In this document: positions 1 to 4,656 of the stretch, in pieces
Position numbering within the stretch: position 1 is the first letter of the stretch
Layout of the letters: every line of letters starts with the position of its first letter
Assembly (NCBI GenBank): GCA_002417905.1
Contig: DIDB01000137.1
Coordinates: 1-9,128 of the forward strand
Length of the DNA stretch: 9,128 bases
Direction: 5' to 3'
Origin: Pseudomonadaceae bacterium UBA5811
GTDB taxonomy: Bacteria > Pseudomonadota > Gammaproteobacteria > Pseudomonadales > Pseudomonadaceae
Notes under the pieces: model-generated
Seen by the model: the letters and a program-made list of their open reading frames with translations, nothing else
Databases searched by the model: none
Told to the model about the DNA's origin: nothing
Position numbers and translations under genes: made by a program

Positions 1-13
1 GTACTAACAGCAT

Positions 14-53
14 GATAATAGATAAATGGTATTTATTATCAATTATAATTGAT
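14..53. repeat. Overlapping AT-rich inverted repeats
   Basis: Three symmetrical elements are packed together. GATAAT at 14-19 is the inverted copy of ATTATC at 35-40. ATAAAT at 22-27 pairs with ATTTAT at 31-36 around a GGT loop. ATCAATTA/TAATTGAT at 38-53 is a perfect 16-base palindrome. Such symmetry fits binding sites for dimeric regulators or promoter DNA, but no specific regulator can be named. The GATAAT/ATTATC units resemble Fur hexamers, with wrong spacing for a canonical box. Confidence 0.45.
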
Positions 54-128
54 GTTAATGATATTGTTTCTTGATTATTTGTGCGCTCTTTGTGCAATGG
101 CGAGGCTTTTTGTCGATACGGTTAATTG

Positions 129-156
129 TTGACCTATTATTTCCTTTTTGTATCTT
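129..156 (+). promoter_or_regulatory. Candidate sigma-70 promoter
   Basis: TTGACC at 129-134 matches the -35 consensus at five of six positions. A 16-base spacer follows, then TATCTT at 151-156, which matches four of six positions of the -10. Transcription would run rightward through the Fur-like site at 174-188 and the hairpins at 280-442. The DNA is so AT-rich that chance matches are likely, so this is only a candidate. Confidence 0.3.
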
Positions 157-173
157 AATTGGCTGGTATTTTT

Positions 174-188
174 TGATAGTGATTATCT
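174..188. promoter_or_regulatory. Candidate Fur box
   Basis: TGATAGT-G-ATTATCT matches the Fur 7-1-7 consensus (TGATAAT-N-ATTATCA) at 12 of 14 defined positions, with inverted GATA/TATC cores. It lies about 18 bases after the candidate -10 at 151-156, where bound Fur could block transcription. The match was judged by eye in AT-rich DNA. The downstream barrel gene starts more than 450 bases away, so the controlled transcript is unknown. Confidence 0.35.
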
Positions 189-279
189 TTTGACTTGCTG
201 GGCTGATTAAAAGGTGCTTTGGCTATTGCGAAATCGTCTGGCTGAAATGTGCCGTTGATTGCCAGAAGCCTGAAGGAGG

Positions 280-304
280 CCGGCAGCCAGTATCTGGCTG
301 CTGG
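280..304. repeat. Hairpin, 11-bp stem with 3-base loop
   Basis: CCGGCAGCCAG (280-290) pairs with CTGGCTGCTGG (294-304) around TAT. All 11 pairs form, with one G-U wobble. There is no immediate T tract (five T occur at 315-319), so it is not a standard terminator. It is the first of three strong hairpins within 165 bases. Confidence 0.6.
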
Positions 305-380
305 ATAGGGTCAAGTTTTTCGGTGATGGCCGGATATGGCAGGCCCCGTGAAGGGGCTGGTGGTGTCTGGCCGGAAGTTT

Positions 381-420
381 CTGCCCCGGACTCGGGGCAG
401 GCTTCTCTTTGCGTCTTTTT
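381..420 (+). terminator. Terminator-like hairpin with T-rich tail
   Basis: CTGCCCCG (381-388) pairs perfectly with CGGGGCAG (393-400) around a GACT tetraloop. GAAG (375-378) and CTTC (402-405) can extend the stem after an internal loop. Bases 401-420 contain 12 T, ending in TTTTT, but the T-rich tract is broken by G and C. It could end or attenuate a rightward transcript started in the AT-rich region. Confidence 0.4.
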
Positions 421-442
421 CCAGTGCTCCGGGAAAAGACGC
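411..442. repeat. Hairpin, 12-bp stem
   Basis: GCGTCTTTTTCC (411-422) pairs with GGGAAAAGACGC (431-442) around an 8-base loop, AGTGCTCC. All 12 pairs form, with one G-U wobble. The left arm contains the T run following the previous hairpin, so folding of this stem would hide that tract. The two stems may therefore act together as a switch. Confidence 0.55.
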
Positions 443-646
443 TGCTATACCTGAATATAACTGGATAGGGTTTCCGGTGCGGGCATGGTCTTGGCCATGT
501 CACCTGCAGGGCTCCGGTATTTCGCTTATTGGAAACCGGCAGGTACCGGACAGCCATTTAATCCTGAACCCGTTAAAAACATGTTTCAGGCTGGCAGGTT
601 CTTTTGGGCTGCCGGGCTGCGACACCTGTTTATGGATAGATAACTC

Positions 647-1435
647 ATGTCCCGTCATGCATGGTTCATTACTGGCGCTGTCCTGATGTCAGCAACCCTG
701 GGTGGTCAGGCCGAGGCTGAAGAGCCGCCGCTGTGTACCAATCGCCCGACCAAATCCAACTCGGTCTGTACTGTGCCAAAAGGATACTGGCAGGTGGAGA
801 TGGATCTGTTCAATTACAGTCATGACCGGAATGGTGGTGTTACCACCAATACCACGACAGCCCCCAACCCGACCCTGAAATATGGTCTGGATGATGTCTC
901 GGACATTGAGGTTAACTTCGCGCCCCATACTTCAGTGAAAAGCGATCATCACCGGCAGAACAGTGTGGGCGACCTTTATGTGTACTACAAACGCCAGCTG
1001 ACCGATGCCGATGCCAGGTTCCGGGTTGGCCTGCTGCCTTATGTCAAGATTCCAACGGCCCGGGGCGGCATCGGTAATGAGCGTTTTGAGGGCGGGATGG
1101 CTATTCCGATCAATATTTACCTGCCTTATGAGCTGACCCTGACATTCAGCCCCCAGGTGGATGCGCTGGTGGATAGTGATGGCAATGGCCATCACGTCAA
1201 TATGGCCAACGTGATCAACCTGGCCAAGGCCCTGACGCCGACGGTTTCAGTTATTGGTGAGCTGTGGATGGATAACAACTTTGATCCGCACGGTACCTAT
1301 ACACAAACATCTGCGGACTTTGCCACCACCTTTCTGGTTACGCCGACCATCCAGCTGGATGTCGGCACCAATATTGGGCTGAACGACCATACGCCCGACT
1401 ATCAGGTCTATACCGGTTTCTCGACCCGTTTCTGA
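647..1435 (+). CDS. Outer-membrane beta-barrel, MetA-pathway/'transporter' family
   Basis: A 262-residue exported protein. Residues 1-24 form a signal peptide (basic start, hydrophobic core around 7-20, likely cleavage after AEA at 22-24). The rest alternates hydrophobic and polar residues, as in a transmembrane beta-barrel, and ends in Phe, the usual outer-membrane barrel C-terminal signal. Phrases such as 'PTLKYGLDDVSDIEVNF' and 'LLPYVKIPTA' are typical of the family related to the phenol-degradation MetA protein, whose members are thought to pass small molecules across the outer membrane. The substrate cannot be told. The start is preceded by a weak GGATAG (634-639). It stands alone, with a structured region upstream and the same-strand sbcB 120 bases downstream. 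No aromatic-degradation genes are nearby, so a catabolic role is not supported. Confidence 0.75.
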   Translation: MSRHAWFITGAVLMSATLGGQAEAEEPPLCTNRPTKSNSVCTVPKGYWQVEMDLFNYSHDRNGGVTTNTTTAPNPTLKYGLDDVSDIEVNFAPHTSVKSDHHRQNSVGDLYVYYKRQLTDADARFRVGLLPYVKIPTARGGIGNERFEGGMAIPINIYLPYELTLTFSPQVDALVDSDGNGHHVNMANVINLAKALTPTVSVIGELWMDNNFDPHGTYTQTSADFATTFLVTPTIQLDVGTNIGLNDHTPDYQVYTGFSTRF

Positions 1436-1450
1436 GCGGTATTTTCAGGG

Positions 1451-1474
1451 GGGATGGCTTTCGGGCCATTTCCC
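1451..1474 (+). terminator. Weak hairpin after the barrel gene
   Basis: GGGATGGC (1451-1458) pairs with GCCA...TCCC (1465-1474), with a 2-base bulge (TT) in the right arm and a 6-base loop. It lies 15 bases after the stop codon. There is no T tract, so intrinsic termination is doubtful. Confidence 0.25.
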
Positions 1475-1521
1475 GCTGGGCACCGCTGCTGTTGTGTCCG
1501 GCGGTCTTCCGGTGGCTCGGG

Positions 1522-1527
1522 TACACT
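1522..1527 (+). promoter_or_regulatory. Candidate -10 element for sbcB
   Basis: TACACT, preceded by GGG, lies 28 bases before the sbcB start and matches four of six -10 positions. No recognisable -35 occurs 16-18 bases upstream. Weak support; sbcB could also be read through from the barrel gene. Confidence 0.2.
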
Positions 1528-1555
1528 CGTTGCCTGTGCCGATGGGGAGACAGAC

Positions 1556-2998
1556 ATGGTAGCGAGCATTTTCTGGTACGACCTTGAAACCACGGGGGTT
1601 TCTCCGGCGCTGGACCGGCCCGTCCAGGTGGCCGGTATCCGGACGACCGAGGCGCTGGAAGAGGTTGGTGAACCGCTGAATCTTTATTGCCGGCTGTCTG
1701 ACGATATTCTGCCGGCCCCGGAAGCTTGTCTGGTAACCGGGATCGGGCCTGAACAGCTGCAGCACTCGGGGCTTTCCGAAGCTGATTTTATGGCCCGGCT
1801 GCATCAGGCTCTGGCGGTTCCGGAGACCTGTGTCGCAGGTTATAACAACCTGCGCTTTGATGATGAAGTAACCCGTTACTCCCTGTACCGCAATTTTTAT
1901 GATCCCTACGCCCGTGAATGGCAGTCGGGCAATAGCCGCTGGGATCTGATTGATCTGCTGCGTACAGCCTTTGCCCTGCGCCCCGAAGGGCTGAACTGGC
2001 CTGAGGTGGAGGGGCGGGTCAGCCTGCGGCTGGAACTGCTGACCCGGGCCAATGGCCTTGAGCATCTGCAGGCCCATGATGCCTTGTCTGATGTCCGGGC
2101 AACCATTGCACTGGCCCGGCGGGTTCGCGAGTGCCAGCCAAGGCTTTACCAGTATCTGTATGCCCTGCGCCGCAAGGACCGGGTGCTGGAGCAGATCCAG
2201 CTGTTGAGGCCGCTGGTTCATGTCTCCGGGCGCTTTTCGGTGGAGCGTCACTATCTGGCCATGGTATTGCCGCTGGCTTGGCATCCGGTCAATCGCAATG
2301 CCCTGATTGTTTATGATCTGGCGGCTGATCCATCACCGCTCTGGTCGCTGGAGGCTGACCAGTTGCGGGAGCGGCTGTATACCCGCCGGGAGGCGCTGGC
2401 GGAGGGAGAGCTGCCGGTGGCCCTGAAGCTGGTCCATATCAACCGCTGTCCGGTTATTGCGCCCCCCGGAGTGCTACGGCCTGAGGACCAGGTCCGGCTG
2501 GGTCTGGATGTTGAAGCCTGCCGGAGCCGGGTCAGCCTGATCGGCCAGTACCGTGAAGTCTGGTTGCCCCGGCTGGAGCAGCTGTACCAGGCTGATGCAG
2601 CGGGTCACGCTGTGGATCCGGAGTTGCGGCTGTATGACGGCTTTATGGGAGATCCGGACCGGCGGTTGTGTGATCAGGTGCGCCAGGCCAGCAGTCAGGC
2701 GCTGGCGGGCCGTCACTGGCCGTTCCGGGATAACCGGCTGGAAGAGCTGTTATTCCGGTACCGGGCCAGAAACTTTCCGGAGAGCCTTTCGGCGGCCGAA
2801 CAGCAGCGCTGGCGGCAATTCTGTGCCTGCCGCCTGCATGACGGGCTGGAGGGCCGTGGCAATACGCTGGAGGCTTTCCGGAGCAGGGCCGGTGTTTTGC
2901 TGGCCGATACCCGGCTGGGCATGGAAGACCGGCTGGTGCTGGGCCAGTGGCTTGAATATGTCCAGCATCTTGAACAGAATTATCCCGCCTTGCCGTAA
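1556..2998 (+). CDS. sbcB: Exodeoxyribonuclease I
   Basis: Exonuclease I digests single-stranded DNA 3' to 5' and acts in recombination and mismatch repair. The 480-residue product is close to the 475 of E. coli. The N-terminal DEDDh nuclease domain is complete: Asp9 and Glu11 in FWYDLETTG, Asp102 in GYNNLRFDDEV, and His174 and Asp179 in HDALSD. These correspond to E. coli Asp15, Glu17, Asp108, His181 and Asp186. The NFYDPYAREW and NSRWDLIDLLR segments are also typical. The SH3-like and helical C-terminal domains follow to the end. I chose the ATG at 1556 because GGGGAG (1544-1549) sits six bases before it and the protein then starts directly at the nuclease fold. The frame stays open to an ATG at 1454, but that 34-residue extension is unlike the family. 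It converges on mvaT, as in Pseudomonas. Confidence 0.96.
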   Translation: MVASIFWYDLETTGVSPALDRPVQVAGIRTTEALEEVGEPLNLYCRLSDDILPAPEACLVTGIGPEQLQHSGLSEADFMARLHQALAVPETCVAGYNNLRFDDEVTRYSLYRNFYDPYAREWQSGNSRWDLIDLLRTAFALRPEGLNWPEVEGRVSLRLELLTRANGLEHLQAHDALSDVRATIALARRVRECQPRLYQYLYALRRKDRVLEQIQLLRPLVHVSGRFSVERHYLAMVLPLAWHPVNRNALIVYDLAADPSPLWSLEADQLRERLYTRREALAEGELPVALKLVHINRCPVIAPPGVLRPEDQVRLGLDVEACRSRVSLIGQYREVWLPRLEQLYQADAAGHAVDPELRLYDGFMGDPDRRLCDQVRQASSQALAGRHWPFRDNRLEELLFRYRARNFPESLSAAEQQRWRQFCACRLHDGLEGRGNTLEAFRSRAGVLLADTRLGMEDRLVLGQWLEYVQHLEQNYPALP

Positions 2999-3009
2999 TA
3001 TCCCGCTAT

Positions 3010-3050
3010 TCTGGCAATGCGTTACATAAAAAATAAAAAGTATTGCCAGA
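3010..3050. terminator. Inverted repeat between convergent sbcB and mvaT
   Basis: TCTGGCAAT (3010-3018) pairs perfectly with ATTGCCAGA (3042-3050). Two more pairs, one of them G-U, extend it inward and leave a 19-base A-rich loop (3021-3039). It sits between two converging stop codons (2998 and 3087), where a bidirectional terminator is expected. The run of A on the plus strand reads as T for mvaT transcripts but lies in the loop rather than after the stem, so the termination mechanism is uncertain. Confidence 0.4.
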
Positions 3051-3086
3051 TAACGGCTCAATGCTTAAAGCGGAGAGGGCCTGAAG

Positions 3087-3461
3087 TTAGTCCTGGATCG
3101 TTGCCCAGCTTTCAACGGTTTCAGCACCCCACTGATTTTTCCATTCTTTGAGCAACTTGTGATTGCCGCCTTTGGTTTCAATGGTTTCGCCAGTATGGGG
3201 ATTCCGGTACTGTTTGGCCCGGTGGATTCTTTTGGGCGCGGTGCTCGCAGCTTTTCCGGTACGGGCTGCCTTGGCCTGTCCGGCCTGCAGCAGGGTCAGA
3301 ACATCCTGGGCTGACTTCTGGTAGTTCTCCATCAGCCCGTGGAGTTTTCCTTCAAACTCCAGTTCACGCTGCAGGTTGCTGTCCTGCGACAGGCCTTCAA
3401 GGCGTTGCTGGAGTGCTTTGATGTTGCTTTCTATTGTGCGGTATTCATTAATCAGGGACAT
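3087..3461 (-). CDS. mvaT: H-NS family nucleoid-associated silencer MvaT
   Basis: MvaT is the Pseudomonas counterpart of H-NS. It coats AT-rich DNA and silences horizontally acquired and virulence genes. The 124-residue length matches the family. MSLINEYR opens a coiled-coil oligomerisation region (about 1-60), including the characteristic ELEFEGKL segment (33-40). A basic linker (about 63-83) follows, then the DNA-binding domain with QYRNPHTGETIETKGGNHK and LKEWKNQWG. Gly99 and Asn100, with Arg81 nearby, match the residues of the AT-pincer known in P. aeruginosa MvaT. Only a weak GGAT precedes the start. It is convergent with sbcB and divergent from purU, the order remembered for PA4316-PA4315-PA4314. 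Autoregulation is common for H-NS proteins and the AT-rich start of its upstream region would allow it. Confidence 0.96.
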   Translation of the reverse strand: MSLINEYRTIESNIKALQQRLEGLSQDSNLQRELEFEGKLHGLMENYQKSAQDVLTLLQAGQAKAARTGKAASTAPKRIHRAKQYRNPHTGETIETKGGNHKLLKEWKNQWGAETVESWATIQD

Positions 3462-3493
3462 GAGGTTATCCAGTAAGGTCGATTTATCTTCAA

Positions 3494-3521
3494 ATACTAG
3501 CAGTCTCTGATAGCAAGTAAA
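3494..3521 (-). promoter_or_regulatory. Candidate mvaT promoter
   Basis: On the minus strand, TTTACT (3521-3516) and TAGTAT (3499-3494) are separated by 16 bases, each matching the sigma-70 consensus at four of six positions. A start near 3487 would leave a leader of about 26 bases before the mvaT ATG. The surrounding DNA (about 3480-3545) is AT-rich, as expected for a self-regulated H-NS-type gene. Confidence 0.35.
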
Positions 3522-3607
3522 ACTATGGTTTTTATTTTGAACTTTGGTGGCAATGACTTCTGTTCTGCAGAGCCATTATGCTGTAAGTCCAGTTTATATA
3601 TTGGCAA

Positions 3608-3660
3608 CTGCCAGAATGAAACTATCTGGCGGACAGGTGCAAAAGGCCAGAGGCCTGGCC
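3608..3660. repeat. Two hairpins upstream of purU
   Basis: GCCAGA (3610-3615) pairs with TCTGGC (3625-3630), extendable by two pairs (one G-U) to 3608-3632. GGCCAG (3645-3650) pairs with CTGGCC (3655-3660) around an AGGC loop. Neither is followed by a T tract. They lie 84-136 bases before the purU start and may be regulatory sites or simply part of the intergenic DNA. Confidence 0.35.
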
Positions 3661-3705
3661 GCAAGTAATTACAGGGCCGGAATATGGAGAAAAACCCGGC
3701 TGCGC

Positions 3706-3711
3706 TAGAAT
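3706..3711 (+). promoter_or_regulatory. Candidate -10 element for purU
   Basis: TAGAAT, in the context GCGCTAGAATGCC, matches five of six -10 positions and lies 32 bases before the chosen purU start. No convincing -35 is present. If it is real, the upstream ATG at 3684 cannot be the start, which supports the ATG at 3744. Confidence 0.3.
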
Positions 3712-3743
3712 GCCTCCACTTGAATATTCCGGAGTTTTTGTTG

Positions 3744-4595
3744 ATGAGAACCTTCAGGCTGGTCATTGCCTGTCCTGACCGGGTTGGCATTGTTGCCCGG
3801 GTCAGCAACTTTCTGACGGCCTACAATGGCTGGATCACGGAAGCCAACCACCATTCGGATAACCAGAGTGGCTGGTTTTTCATGCGTCATGAAATCCGGG
3901 CAGATTCCCTGCCTTTTGGACTGGAGGCGTTACGTCAGGCTTTTGCGCCCATTGCCGAAGAGTTTTCCATGATCTGGCGGGTCACGGATTCTGCCCGGCG
4001 CCAGCGGGTTATCCTGATGGCCAGCCGGGAATCCCACTGTCTGAGTGATCTGCTGCATCGCTGGCACAGTGGCGAACTGGATTGCGAGATACCCTGTGTC
4101 ATTGCCAATCACGAGGATCTGCGCAGCATGGTGGAATGGCATGGCATTCCCTACGTTCATGTGCCCGTTGATCCTGCAGACAAACAGAAAGCGTTTGCCG
4201 AGGTGACCCGGCTGGTCCATGAGCATGAAGCGGATACCCTGGTTCTGGCGCGTTACATGCAAATCCTGCCGCCGGTCCTATGCCAGGACTTTGCCCACCG
4301 GATCATCAATATTCATCACAGCTTCCTGCCGTCCTTTGTGGGCGCCAGGCCTTATCACCAGGCTTCATTGCGGGGCGTGAAGCTGATCGGCGCAACCTGT
4401 CATTACGTGACTGAAGAGCTGGACGCGGGTCCCATCATCGAGCAGGACGTGGTGCGGGTCAGCCATCGTGACAGTATTGACGATATGGTCCGCCTGGGCC
4501 GGGATGTCGAGAAGATGGTGCTGTCCCGCGGTTTGCGCTATCACCTGGAGGACCGGGTGCTGGTCCATGACAACAAGACGGTTGTCTTTGCCTGA
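3744..4595 (+). CDS. purU: Formyltetrahydrofolate deformylase
   Basis: PurU hydrolyses 10-formyltetrahydrofolate to formate and tetrahydrofolate in the cytosol, balancing one-carbon pools and supplying formate for purine synthesis. The 283-residue product matches the family (about 280). An N-terminal ACT regulatory domain (about 5-80, starting LVIACPDRVGIVARV) is followed by a formyltransferase-type catalytic domain (about 88-275). The catalytic Asn189, His191 (NIHHSFLP) and Asp227 (ELDAGP) are present, as are the NHEDL and MQILPP segments. The sequence resembles Pseudomonas PurU1 closely. I chose the ATG at 3744 because GGAG (3731-3734) lies nine bases before it and the protein then begins MRTFRLVIACPDR like its relatives. 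The frame is also open to an ATG at 3684, which would add 20 atypical residues. The MHYT-GGDEF-EAL gene follows after 61 bases. Confidence 0.96.
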   Translation: MRTFRLVIACPDRVGIVARVSNFLTAYNGWITEANHHSDNQSGWFFMRHEIRADSLPFGLEALRQAFAPIAEEFSMIWRVTDSARRQRVILMASRESHCLSDLLHRWHSGELDCEIPCVIANHEDLRSMVEWHGIPYVHVPVDPADKQKAFAEVTRLVHEHEADTLVLARYMQILPPVLCQDFAHRIINIHHSFLPSFVGARPYHQASLRGVKLIGATCHYVTEELDAGPIIEQDVVRVSHRDSIDDMVRLGRDVEKMVLSRGLRYHLEDRVLVHDNKTVVFA

Positions 4596-4600
4596 ATGAT

Positions 4601-4612
4601 CGGGCCGGCCCG
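4601..4612. repeat. 12-base GC palindrome after purU
   Basis: CGGGCCGGCCCG is a perfect palindrome five bases after the purU stop codon. It has no T tract and would need loop bases to fold as RNA, so a terminator is unlikely. It may slow transcription or be chance in GC-rich DNA. Confidence 0.25.
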
Positions 4613-4656
4613 GCTGTGTATCCACAAATCCATGATGCGTGTCTGACAGGAGTCTT

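Larger units (their letters stand above)
1..206. other. AT-rich intergenic region
   Basis: About 29% G+C over positions 1-180 by hand count, far below the coding DNA around it, and no open frame of note. It is rich in T runs, TpA steps and short palindromes. H-NS/MvaT proteins prefer such DNA, and mvaT lies about 3 kb away, so this is a plausible MvaT target; that is inference from composition only. The composition changes sharply around position 210. The region may also be the control region of a gene beyond the left edge. Confidence 0.6.
301..471 (+). repeat. Direct repeat CTGGATAGGGT (two copies)
   Basis: The 11-base word CTGGATAGGGT occurs exactly at 301-311 and at 461-471, 160 bases apart, on either side of the hairpin cluster. 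A shorter relative, TGGATAG, sits at 633-639 in the position of the ribosome binding site of the next gene. Meaning unknown. The GGA triplets could be RsmA/CsrA contacts, but they are not clearly enriched over the base composition. Confidence 0.5.
207..646. other. Long non-coding region with many hairpins
   Basis: There are 440 bases before the first credible gene. Two 116-codon open frames cross it on opposite strands (207-557 minus, 336-686 plus). Their predicted peptides lack domain-like character and I see no good ribosome binding site, so I read the region as non-coding. It holds strong inverted repeats at 280-304, 381-400 and 411-442, and weaker ones such as CATGG/CCATG at 484-499. An extended -10-like TGCTATACC lies at 443-451 and TATAAC at 456-461, neither with a matching -35. 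It could be a long 5' leader of the gene at 647, a separate small RNA gene, or decayed sequence. Confidence 0.5.

Noticed and set aside
240..640. RsmY/RsmZ/CsrB-type sponge RNA based on about ten GGA triplets
   Set aside because: That number is only modestly above chance for this composition, and few of the GGAs sit cleanly in hairpin loops.
207..686. Two overlapping 116-codon frames (207-557 minus, 336-686 plus) before the barrel gene
   Set aside because: No convincing ribosome binding sites or domain-like sequence. The DNA is dominated by inverted repeats, and the plus frame overlaps the start of the real gene.
1454..1555. N-terminal extension of exonuclease I
   Set aside because: The 34 extra residues are Cys/Gly/Ser-rich and unlike the family. 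The ATG at 1556 follows a strong GGGGAG.
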